From: a virus
Virus record (IMG/VR): IMGVR_UViG_3300025030_000090
Span: 1-64,000 of that record
Strand: one strand, 5' to 3'
DNA: 64,000 nucleotides
Positions within the stretch are counted from its first letter, which is position 1; every line of letters begins with the position of its first letter. Shown here piece after piece: positions 29,151 to 36,387 of this stretch. The notes beneath the pieces were generated by a model. That model saw nothing but the letters and a program-made list of their open reading frames with translations, ran no database searches and had not been told where the DNA came from. Made by a program: the position numbers and the translations under genes.

Positions 29151-29782
29151 AATTTTACAAAGTCTCCATTACATAGCTTTGTAAGCCAATCTGCTTTTTC
29201 AAATTCAGGGTGCTTTCGATATTCTTGTTTACAAATTTCACAAATACACTCCCCAGAAGCCCGATGCCATTCAGAATAATTCTCCTGTAAGGATTCCATT
29301 TCACTATCCCAGGATCCATCTTTTTGCATTCTTTCTTTTATTGGCTTTTGTGGCTGGTCTCCTCTGTGCTTGCATACCCATTTTATTATAGCCCATTTTT
29401 CTTGTGATTGCCAAGCTCTAAACAAAGACGGAACTTCATCATATGATACACCTTCTCCATCAGCACTCGCCCAAGCAAAAAGGTCATTGCACAAAACAGT
29501 CAGAGTTACAGTATGTTCAACCTTTTTGTCTTGATAGTAAATATCCCCTTCTCCCGCGAATAGCACTTCTTCATCTAACAAAATAGAGAGAGCTACTTCT
29601 GTATTGCAATATTCTTTGCCATCTATGTCAAGAAAAACATTCTTTATCTGTTGTTGTCTTTCTACTTGAGAGAGCCTTTCAAACAGCCATTCCATTTCAT
29701 CTACACATTGTCCAGCACCAATAAGCTCTTTGAAGGCTGTATCTAATTCTTCGTCAGCTTCTAGAATTTCATTTATTTTCAT
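29147..29782 (-). CDS. Hypothetical protein with C-terminal Cys motif (211 aa)
   Basis: Acidic alpha/beta protein. The C-terminal region CICEICKQEYRKH looks like a single zinc knuckle. A phage-wide family by impression only. Follows the radical SAM gene with TAATG coupling and may work with it. Confidence 0.8.
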   Translation of the reverse strand: MKINEILEADEELDTAFKELIGAGQCVDEMEWLFERLSQVERQQQIKNVFLDIDGKEYCNTEVALSILLDEEVLFAGEGDIYYQDKKVEHTVTLTVLCNDLFAWASADGEGVSYDEVPSLFRAWQSQEKWAIIKWVCKHRGDQPQKPIKERMQKDGSWDSEMESLQENYSEWHRASGECICEICKQEYRKHPEFEKADWLTKLCNGDFVKL

Positions 29783-30582
29783 TACATTCCCTTTATTTTT
29801 GTGCTATTCAAAACTTGTTCTCTAAAGTCTTGTATTTCTTCAGCAAATTGAACATCTTCTTTGGTGGGCTGTATTGCTTTGTATTCAATAATTGGAATGA
29901 TGAAAGAATCAGCCATGATTTTCTCTCCGAACAAACTTATTAGCCTAGTGGCATATTCATCATAGTAGTTCATGTTGGGATTGGTAAAAGTTAGATAGAA
30001 ATTAACTTTTGCTGCCATCAAGTGCTCTAGATTTCTTTCTATTTCTGACATAGAAATTGGGATGCCAGTATTTCTATGGTAATCTTCTCTAGTTACACCT
30101 TTTATGTTTGCAGCATATAAGCAATTTGACTTCGCGATAGCTCTGAGATTTTCCGCAGTATATTGTGTTCCCAGCAAAAGAAAGTCGCTGTGAAAAACGG
30201 AATCAAAAGGGAGTATGCTAATGATGTCATTCCATTTGGATAGAAAAATATCTGGTGCCCCGCCCATGAGGTGAAATACTTCTTGTTTAGAATCTACAAA
30301 TGCTTTTGCTAATTCTCTAGTTGTATATTCTTTGTATGTTCCCCAAATGCCTTGTTTGGTAACATAGCAATACCAGCAATTCAGAGGACATCCATAAAGT
30401 TGAACAACGAATTGTTTGTGCAGTCTTTTTCCCAGTCTTTTTTCGCAGATGGCGGGAAATTGGTCATATCCTCCGCCACCTTTGTATGTATCACACTTGC
30501 GAAAAATACCGCCATTCAAGAGATCTTCTGGAGAAACATCTCTTTTTTGGGCTTCACATATAGGAACCACTTTCCAGTTCAT
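29782..30582 (-). CDS. Radical SAM enzyme
   Basis: 266 residues. CPLNCWYC (Cys65, Cys69, Cys72) is the CX3CX2C motif that holds the 4Fe-4S cluster and binds SAM; a GGAPD segment follows in the glycine-rich position. The barrel appears complete but lacks an extra SPASM-type Cys cluster. Reaction unknown. A tiny membrane/zinc gene is coupled upstream. Confidence 0.85.
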   Translation of the reverse strand: MNWKVVPICEAQKRDVSPEDLLNGGIFRKCDTYKGGGGYDQFPAICEKRLGKRLHKQFVVQLYGCPLNCWYCYVTKQGIWGTYKEYTTRELAKAFVDSKQEVFHLMGGAPDIFLSKWNDIISILPFDSVFHSDFLLLGTQYTAENLRAIAKSNCLYAANIKGVTREDYHRNTGIPISMSEIERNLEHLMAAKVNFYLTFTNPNMNYYDEYATRLISLFGEKIMADSFIIPIIEYKAIQPTKEDVQFAEEIQDFREQVLNSTKIKGM

Positions 30583-30752
30583 ATTCGGTATCTTCTTCCA
30601 AATAATTCTCTGTTTGAGTAGTCACAATACCTGCATTTCCAATTTGGTGACTCTGTCCAGTGTGAGCGATTGCATTCAGGACATTTAAGATGTGAATCGT
30701 CCCATATCAAAATTGTCACAAGAACAACAAGAGAAACTAGCAGCCAACCCAT
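30579..30752 (-). CDS. Membrane-anchored zinc-ribbon protein (57 aa)
   Basis: Residues 2-18 form a hydrophobic anchor; CPEC and CRYC pairs follow 17 residues apart; basic tail. ATGA overlap with the radical SAM gene suggests a functional link. Confidence 0.7.
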   Translation of the reverse strand: MGWLLVSLVVLVTILIWDDSHLKCPECNRSHWTESPNWKCRYCDYSNRELFGRRYRI

Positions 30753-30772
30753 TTCAGCATCCTTTCAGCACT

Positions 30773-30801
30773 ATTATATTAGGATGGGGGAGAAAAGTAT
30801 A
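30773..30801 (-). promoter_or_regulatory. Promoter, TATACT-N17-TATAAT
   Basis: -35 variant TATACT at 30796-30801 with consensus -10 at 30773-30778; drives the radical SAM unit. Confidence 0.65.
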
Positions 30802-30809
30802 GGGAGAAA

Positions 30810-31013
30810 TTATTTGAATTTAACTTCTGGCATCCAGAATCTTTGTGCGGTTTTTGTGCTTTTGTTTTTCGGCTCAATTTCTACAGGAGGAAGCAAAAAT
30901 GGGTTCACGGGGAAAACCATACCATTAATTACTTTGTATTGAAGAGTAGGAAAATAGTTAATGGAGCAAATATCACAAGCAGAAGTTCCAGAACAAGAGC
31001 AATTACAAAACAT
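30810..31013 (-). CDS. Cys-rich N-terminus hypothetical protein (67 aa)
   Basis: MFCNCSCSGTSACDIC gives six Cys in the first 17 residues, likely a metal cluster; the rest is Pro-rich and basic. Unknown. Confidence 0.7.
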   Translation of the reverse strand: MFCNCSCSGTSACDICSINYFPTLQYKVINGMVFPVNPFLLPPVEIEPKNKSTKTAQRFWMPEVKFK

Positions 31014-31014
31014 T

Positions 31015-31230
31015 TTATTTTTCCCCTATCTTTTTCATGTGCAGTAGAACCTTTTTTCTTATACTGGCCAATACAGCATCAATTTCATTTGACAAATCTC
31101 TGATTGGAATATTCGTTTTTGTAGAATTTTCTGGGTTGTCTTTGTCTTCAACTTCTATGGATAGGGCAACAAAATCTGGCTTTGAAAAACGAGAGAAGGA
31201 TATGTTTACTACTTTTCCTTCATAAATCAT
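31015..31230 (-). CDS. Hypothetical protein (71 aa)
   Basis: Beta-rich first half, helical basic second half (DAVLASIRKKVLLHMKK). Coupled to the gene upstream by an overlap at 31230. No family recognised. Confidence 0.75.
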   Translation of the reverse strand: MIYEGKVVNISFSRFSKPDFVALSIEVEDKDNPENSTKTNIPIRDLSNEIDAVLASIRKKVLLHMKKIGEK

Positions 31231-31466
31231 TAAGCTGACATTTCCTTGATGATGACATTCAAAGCATCTGTCATTTCATTTTTGTATACTGTCAGTGTCT
31301 CCAAATTCATACCTTGCATGAAAGAAATCATCTGGGCAACTTTGTCAGAGACAAAATCTGTCTGATAAACAATACCATTCACCAACTTGGTTGTCATTTT
31401 TCCGTTTGTAAAAGTAGATTCTATTGTCCTTACATCATCTTTTGTTACAATTGCTTCAACTGCCAT
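31230..31466 (-). CDS. Hypothetical protein (78 aa)
   Basis: Start set at ATG 31466 (MAVEAIVTKDD), after GGGAGGAT; the longer frame overlaps the upstream gene. Alpha/beta with no motif. Confidence 0.75.
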   Translation of the reverse strand: MAVEAIVTKDDVRTIESTFTNGKMTTKLVNGIVYQTDFVSDKVAQMISFMQGMNLETLTVYKNEMTDALNVIIKEMSA

Positions 31467-31470
31467 ATTT

Positions 31471-31872
31471 TTATCCTCCCACCCAATCATATTCACCGTA
31501 GGCTTCTGAAAGAATTATTGGTTTTATTTGCGGCATATCTTTCATCACATCTAGGATTCTTTCCACCAAACATGCTTTTTGTTCCCAGGTTAGATTCTCA
31601 TTAAATCGTGGGCCTTGTTTGAAGTGCTTGTCTCTGTATGTTTCTTTGTCCCATTCTTTGTCTATTTTTTGTAAAATAGATTCTACAGCTTCTTTGCACA
31701 TAGGCTTGGAAGGAAACCAATATTGAATTCTTCCAGATGCCATTGCTCCGATGCAATCTTGATAAATTTGTCTGATTTTGAACAGAAATTCTCCATCATT
31801 ATGGCCATTGAATTGGTGTTGATAGTATTTTGATGCAACAGATTCAAAAGGACTTCCCAGGATGTAGGACAT
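31471..31872 (-). CDS. Hypothetical protein (133 aa)
   Basis: 133 residues, mixed helix, aromatic-rich (WFPSKPMCKEAVESILQKID). No recognised domain. Part of the small-gene run just downstream of the head region. Confidence 0.75.
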   Translation of the reverse strand: MSYILGSPFESVASKYYQHQFNGHNDGEFLFKIRQIYQDCIGAMASGRIQYWFPSKPMCKEAVESILQKIDKEWDKETYRDKHFKQGPRFNENLTWEQKACLVERILDVMKDMPQIKPIILSEAYGEYDWVGG

Positions 31873-31873
31873 C

Positions 31874-31996
31874 TTATGGCAAGCCTCTGCGAACTTGATC
31901 TGGACAAATAGGCTGTGAAGGCATAGGATTTATCACAGGACGAGGCGCAATCTTGGGCCGAATCGAAGGTTTTGTAGGAGCTTTGACTGGAGGCAT
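31874..31996 (-). CDS. Pro-rich mini-protein (40 aa)
   Basis: 40 residues with 13 Pro and several basic residues (MPPVKAPTKPSIRPKIAPRP), a likely extended linker-like peptide. ATG 31996, tight fit between neighbours. Confidence 0.55.
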   Translation of the reverse strand: MPPVKAPTKPSIRPKIAPRPVINPMPSQPICPDQVRRGLP

Positions 31997-32002
31997 TTTT
32001 TA

Positions 32003-32296
32003 TTATCCTTCTTGCTCTGGGGCAATTTTTAGAAGCGATCGGTACAATTTCTGCTTCAAAGAAAGTCCTATGTCGTCAATTCCAATTTGGTAACTATTTG
32101 GTACCACTACAATAAGTTCTAGAAGTTCTGTTTTCAAAATTTCTACGGGGTGCAGAACATTGTTCAGAATCTTGGTTTCTTCCTCATCTTTGCCTGAATT
32201 ATAAGCAAGGAAAGCACTGCCAATTCTTTGTCTGAGATTTATTTTTTCTTTGCTACGCAGACGTTCAAATAGGTCATAGTCCCATGAGTGAACAGT
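32003..32296 (-). CDS. Helical protein lacking a normal start
   Basis: About 97 codons of good protein sequence (WDYDLFERLRSKEKINLRQR onward) with no ATG, GTG or TTG after the stop that opens the frame. It lies in the +1 frame relative to the overlapping 32274-32402 gene, so the two may be one protein of about 130 residues joined by frameshift, or a gene split by an indel. Function unknown. Confidence 0.5.
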   Translation of the reverse strand, partial: TVHSWDYDLFERLRSKEKINLRQRIGSAFLAYNSGKDEEETKILNNVLHPVEILKTELLELIVVVPNSYQIGIDDIGLSLKQKLYRSLLKIAPEQEG

Positions 32297-32402
32297 CTAT
32301 AAGAAGAGCTTCTTTCGGAGTAAGATGCAAAACAAAAGATTCATAATCATTTGTTTTCTGTGACAAAAGTCTTTTGAATTCTCTATCCATGTCATCCATC
32401 AT
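32274..32402 (-). CDS. Upstream part of a possible frameshifted pair (42 aa)
   Basis: ATGATG start after AAAGGAG; helical, charged product (MDDMDREFKRLLSQK...). Ends a few codons after the +1 frame becomes open. See 32003-32296. Confidence 0.55.
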   Translation of the reverse strand: MMDDMDREFKRLLSQKTNDYESFVLHLTPKEALLIDCSLMGL

Positions 32403-32403
32403 C

Positions 32404-34107
32404 TCAATACTCCTTTATCATGCTCTTGAATCTCTCCAAAGCGGTTTGGGTCTGTTCTCCTTCTTGGATGTTTTTTGTAGTGGCAAGATTCAAATTATTC
32501 TTGCTGGAGATAATCTTCAAATCTGGCATTTGTTGTCTGAAAATATCCCCCTCTACAGTAATTATATATACCCCATCATCATTTTTAATGGTCAAATCAC
32601 CATCATCATGTTCTCTGAGAATTTTATGTCCTTTGAAAGATCTCAAAGCAACTTGTTGTTTTATTGTGGGATCTTTCTTCAGTCCCTTTTTGTCATCTTC
32701 AGAAAGCTCTATTGCGCCAGCGTCAATCGGCTCCAAAGAAAGAGAAAATAGTGGAATAAAGTTTTCTTTCGGCCCGAAAGGATCATATATGAATTTCGCT
32801 TTCTTCAGCAATTTTGGATTCTCTAAAAGAAGCTTTTGTGTTATTCTAGTTTTTATTGCCTTTCCAAGGAAGGAATTTTTTGAGGCTCTAATAATGATAC
32901 TGGGATAATCTCCAGTTCTCACTAATGAAACAGTGTAATCAGAAATTCGCATTGGGTTATCAAGAACATGTTGAATTTGTTCTAATTGATAGGACTCCAA
33001 TTCTTTTTCGTCGGAGTAAGGTTTTTCATCAAAATGAATTTCTGTGTTTACTTGAGTATCTTCTCCAGTTATTACGGGACTTCTTTTAGGCGCTATAGGA
33101 TCGTCTTCGGATTTAATAATGAAGAAGTTGGATTTTTGATTGACTGGTGACTCGCAGTATGTCGCTTCGCACAAATCTAGTCCATTCACTACCATCACTT
33201 GTCTACCCTGCATGTTTTTGTATTCTTTCTTGGTAGCAGTTCCTGCGATAGAATAAGATTTTATGGTTCCTTTTTCTATTTCTTTTCGCATTCTTTTCGC
33301 AATTTCTATGTCTGGTCGTACTTCACTAATCATAAAGAGTCCCTTTTCATCTACCCCAGACTTGAATGTTTCTCCATCTTTGTTGATATATGATCTTAAT
33401 AACCAACCACATTGGATGCTAGAATGACTCAATTGGTTATTGCGTGTTCTGAATGATTTCACAAACCTTCCGAAAGCATCTTCGAGAGCTTCTGTGGTGA
33501 TAAGATGATTTTCTTTGTCAACCATTTCAACACTGGCATAGCCCGCAACTACGAGAGGTTCTTGTTCTCTTCCTCGTTTTTTCCAATAGTTTTGATATTT
33601 TTTGTCTTTTGTATAACGATACAGAGTCAAAAGTTCTGCATCCGAAACTAATTCTGCACCGCCAGCTTTCTGCTCGGCATCATATAGAGCTTTGTATTCT
33701 TGTATTGCATCACCAATATCTGATGCTTTGGTAATTCCCACCATTTTGCTGATTATGGTAAATTCTGGGTCTGAAAGAATTGGTGTGAAAAAATTCCTGT
33801 TGACCTTTCTTACTTCATTGATTGCTTCCATTCCGGAAAATTCGTCAAGTTTCTTTTTAATGTCTGCATAATTGGCAAGAGGATATAACTTTTTAGCAAA
33901 GTTTTCATCAATGTGCATCTGATGAGCACAGTTATCAATAGCTATAGCTTTCTCAAGCTGAGAAGAAACATCACAAACAGCCTTTGCGATATGTGTATTT
34001 TGTACACGAGGAATTAAATCCATATGCAAAGAGTCTATTTCTTCCGAAGAAGCCTCTTGTTTTACCAGACGTTCATATACAGACAAAAAGTGATTTATGT
34101 TCATCAT
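32404..34107 (-). CDS. XkdF-like prohead serine protease
   Basis: 567 residues. Residues about 185-335 fit the XkdF/U35 prohead protease pattern: VVAGYASVE opening strand, a His in LSHSS (228), Ser286 in SYSIAGT and a following EATYCESPVN strand. These proteases mature head proteins. The extra N-terminal 180 and C-terminal 230 residues are unusual and could act in scaffolding. Family order would put the capsid gene next, but it is absent here. Confidence 0.8.
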   Translation of the reverse strand: MMNINHFLSVYERLVKQEASSEEIDSLHMDLIPRVQNTHIAKAVCDVSSQLEKAIAIDNCAHQMHIDENFAKKLYPLANYADIKKKLDEFSGMEAINEVRKVNRNFFTPILSDPEFTIISKMVGITKASDIGDAIQEYKALYDAEQKAGGAELVSDAELLTLYRYTKDKKYQNYWKKRGREQEPLVVAGYASVEMVDKENHLITTEALEDAFGRFVKSFRTRNNQLSHSSIQCGWLLRSYINKDGETFKSGVDEKGLFMISEVRPDIEIAKRMRKEIEKGTIKSYSIAGTATKKEYKNMQGRQVMVVNGLDLCEATYCESPVNQKSNFFIIKSEDDPIAPKRSPVITGEDTQVNTEIHFDEKPYSDEKELESYQLEQIQHVLDNPMRISDYTVSLVRTGDYPSIIIRASKNSFLGKAIKTRITQKLLLENPKLLKKAKFIYDPFGPKENFIPLFSLSLEPIDAGAIELSEDDKKGLKKDPTIKQQVALRSFKGHKILREHDDGDLTIKNDDGVYIITVEGDIFRQQMPDLKIISSKNNLNLATTKNIQEGEQTQTALERFKSMIKEY

Positions 34108-34373
34108 TCACCTAGTAATATTTTGCCTAGATCTTTAGCATCTTCTGGCCTCAAGATGAATTCTAATTTGCAATCTCTTTTTCCCATTATCAAATTGAGA
34201 CAAGCTTTGAATCTAGACCAAAAAGGAAGTGGCTCTCTGTAGAAAGAGAATTCCAACAAATCCATATCTTTGTCTATGAATAGGTCCAAAGTATGTTCTA
34301 CATCTAGACAATCACAAGAGAATCTATACATGCAAGTATTATCCTTGGGGCGTGTGGTGTATATTGTATCCAT
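34104..34373 (-). CDS. Conserved phage protein (89 aa)
   Basis: Start set at ATG 34373 after AAGG. FSCDCLDVEHTLDLFID and FWSRFKACLNLIMGKRDC recall a common phage hypothetical family. Function unknown. ATGA overlap with the protease gene. Confidence 0.75.
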   Translation of the reverse strand: MDTIYTTRPKDNTCMYRFSCDCLDVEHTLDLFIDKDMDLLEFSFYREPLPFWSRFKACLNLIMGKRDCKLEFILRPEDAKDLGKILLGE

Positions 34374-34375
34374 TT

Positions 34376-34813
34376 TCAAACCTTCAATTGATTCGCTATT
34401 GTAGACAACAATCTTCCCTTTATGGCTTCTGGATGGAATGGAGGATATTGCGCTCTTTTTTCCGCTTCCGAAGTTAATTCCTTGAGGTACTTTCGCATAT
34501 TGGTTCTGAATTGGTTGTGAGTAGATTTTTCAGCAATTTCTTTGAGCTTGTATCCTACTTCTGAAAGAGTTTTTCCAGTCATTCTTTTGTTTTGGTCTTT
34601 CGCATTGTGGTATAAATCAAAACCTTGTCTTGATAGGCTATCAGCAATTCCTGTTACAGTATCTCTTCTGATTTCAAAAACTCCATGGTCTGCACTAACC
34701 CACCTATGAGTGCTTTCTTTCCATCTTAAATTGGGTCTCGGAGGAGGGCCAGGCGGCTGTCAAGGAGCTTCTGGAACTCCCATTGTTTTTGCAAACTCTT
34801 GTATTTTAGTCAT
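34376..34813 (-). CDS. Basic protein interrupted by in-frame TGA
   Basis: A single frame from ATG 34813 (MTKIQEFAKTMGVPEAP) to the stop at 34376 contains one TGA at 34760-34762, codon 18, in a Pro-rich linker (before QPPGPPPRPNLRW). Without it the protein has 145 residues. The downstream part can also start at ATG 34582. The N-terminus resembles the KLxEFL helix of the effector block. The TGA may be a mutation (GGA to TGA would restore PG), leaky readthrough, or an error; recoding is excluded because TGA is a normal stop in many neighbours. Confidence 0.6.
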
Positions 34814-34938
34814 CTCTCAAACTCATACTCTGCGCCACAATTTGGACAGAGATATACTTTTCTTAAATTGTCATTGTATCTGAATTCCCAAGTAGATATG
34901 TGAGATTTCTTGCTGCATTTTGGACAAATAAGATACAT
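34810..34938 (-). CDS. Zinc-ribbon mini-protein (42 aa)
   Basis: CPKC and CPNC pairs 26 residues apart, basic and aromatic between. ATGA overlap with the next gene. Confidence 0.7.
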   Translation of the reverse strand: MYLICPKCSKKSHISTWEFRYNDNLRKVYLCPNCGAEYEFER

Positions 34939-34941
34939 GTT

Positions 34942-35199
34942 TTATCGTCCTATCAATAATAATTTCCATCCTTTGAAAAACAAAACATTAAGATCTATCA
35001 GATACCATCTATTATGCTTTTTGATGTTTTGCAAATGCTGTTTCAAATTGAAAGTTAGAGATCGTCCTCTGAATTTCCACTCTACTTTTAGGTAATATTT
35101 TTGTCCAAAAGAAATCGCGAATTTTCTTTTTGGTTCTTTCATCCACTTATAAGGATAAAGCTTTCTTCTTCTTTGGTATTCAAAGAATTTTCTTAACAT
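34942..35199 (-). CDS. Highly basic protein (85 aa)
   Basis: About one quarter Lys/Arg, with aromatic clusters (MLRKFFEYQRRRKLYPYKW). Probably binds nucleic acid, perhaps packaged DNA. No family recognised. Confidence 0.75.
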   Translation of the reverse strand: MLRKFFEYQRRRKLYPYKWMKEPKRKFAISFGQKYYLKVEWKFRGRSLTFNLKQHLQNIKKHNRWYLIDLNVLFFKGWKLLLIGR

Positions 35200-35202
35200 T
35201 TT

Positions 35203-35385
35203 TTATCCTTTATTTGCCATATCTACTAGTTCTTCAAAGCTAATTCTGGAATCGTCGCAATTGCAATGCTCTGTACAGTTTTTACATCTTCTGCATATTT
35301 GAATATTGCAAGAGCACGGAAGAAATTTTTTGTATTCTACAGTCTCTTCATATTCTTCCCCACAGCAAATACAGATGGAAGACAT
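35203..35385 (-). CDS. RING-like Cys-rich protein (60 aa)
   Basis: CICCGEEY, CSCNIQICRRCKNC and HCNC together give a cross-brace zinc arrangement. Acidic tail. Unknown partner. Confidence 0.75.
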   Translation of the reverse strand: MSSICICCGEEYEETVEYKKFLPCSCNIQICRRCKNCTEHCNCDDSRISFEELVDMANKG

Positions 35386-35390
35386 GATGA

Positions 35391-35852
35391 TTATCTTTCA
35401 AGACCAATGCTGTAGAAATTCATTCCTTGCTGTATTTTGATGGCGGGATCTTTCACCCTTTCATTCCAGTCACTTGCCAGTTTATTGGCTTCTTTTTCAG
35501 AATCACAAAGCCTTGCCACTCTTCTGTATTCCTTGTCACAGACAGAGCAAAAGGTATGTACCCCATTTTTTCCAGCGGATTCACAAAGAGGTCTTATGGC
35601 ATATCTATTTACTTCAATATGACCAACCCATCTGGTGTCCACGTGGATGACGTCCACTCGATGTGCCACTGGCCATGCTGGTATCTTTGGGGGTTTTTCA
35701 GAAACATAAAGGGGCGCAGGAGTAGCAGATTCTTCTTTTACTTCTGAAACTTCTTGCTTCTGTGTAGTGAATACGTCTGCATTGACTTGCATGATAGATT
35801 CAGAAGAGCTTTTTTGGCTCTTTTCCTTTTGTGTTTTCTTTGCAGGACTCAT
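35391..35852 (-). CDS. Hypothetical protein with Ser/Lys-rich N-terminus (153 aa)
   Basis: Low-complexity first 50 residues (MSPAKKTQKEKSQKSSSES), then a domain with an FCSVCDKEYRRVARL knuckle. Disordered N-terminus is common in internal head proteins. No assignment. Confidence 0.75.
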   Translation of the reverse strand: MSPAKKTQKEKSQKSSSESIMQVNADVFTTQKQEVSEVKEESATPAPLYVSEKPPKIPAWPVAHRVDVIHVDTRWVGHIEVNRYAIRPLCESAGKNGVHTFCSVCDKEYRRVARLCDSEKEANKLASDWNERVKDPAIKIQQGMNFYSIGLER

Positions 35853-36106
35853 TTTATGGTTTCTCCTTTGTTTTTCTTAACAGGCATTTTGATAACTACT
35901 TCGCCATATTCCAATTTAGACGGCATAACTCTAGACCATTTTTTGGCTACGAAATCGGATCCTTTTCCGCGAATTGCTATCAGAAAATTTGCACCTGTGC
36001 CTTTTGGAAGAGCTTGTATATTCCTTATGTCTAATTTGTTGTTATATTCAATAATTCTTTGTCCTTTCGGGACTTGTTTGACGTCCTCTTCTTTTTCTCG
36101 TATCAT
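35849..36106 (-). CDS. Hypothetical basic protein (85 aa)
   Basis: Basic, beta-rich (GTGANFLIAIRGKGSDFVAK) with Lys-rich ends. ATGA overlap with the gene below. No family recognised. Confidence 0.75.
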   Translation of the reverse strand: MIREKEEDVKQVPKGQRIIEYNNKLDIRNIQALPKGTGANFLIAIRGKGSDFVAKKWSRVMPSKLEYGEVVIKMPVKKNKGETIK

Positions 36107-36147
36107 TCTAGTTAGTTGTTGAATATTTTTTCCTTTTGATGGAATTC

Positions 36148-36384
36148 CTAATTTTTCTGTTTTTTTTCTGCAAGTTTTTTATGCTCTTTTTCAGCTTCTG
36201 CTAGAACTTTGTCTTGCTTTTTGTTGTATTCTCCCCAATCAATATCACCGAATCTTTTAGGCAAATCTTTGCCTTCAGAAAAGTATTTTTGGTGATTTTT
36301 TACAGCTACTGGGTGCTCTGAAAAACCATCATGAAAATGAAATCCTACTTTCATTTTTTCTAGAAAATCTTTTATGCAATTCAT
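36148..36384 (-). CDS. Stand-alone HDxF/EHPV module protein (78 aa)
   Basis: Starts with a KDFLEKMK helix, then HFHDGFSEHPVAVKNHQKYF (16-35), the module also found in three large enzymes of this block, then a Lys/Glu-rich helix. With no enzyme attached, it may be the module in its simplest form: a targeting tag, adaptor or regulator. Confidence 0.8.
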   Translation of the reverse strand: MNCIKDFLEKMKVGFHFHDGFSEHPVAVKNHQKYFSEGKDLPKRFGDIDWGEYNKKQDKVLAEAEKEHKKLAEKKQKN

Positions 36385-36387
36385 ATT

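Noticed and set aside
34376-34813. Genome-wide TGA recoding or selenocysteine to explain the in-frame TGA
   Set aside because: TGA ends many confidently placed genes here (all ATGA overlaps), and the codon lies in a Pro-rich linker with no obvious downstream selenocysteine hairpin.
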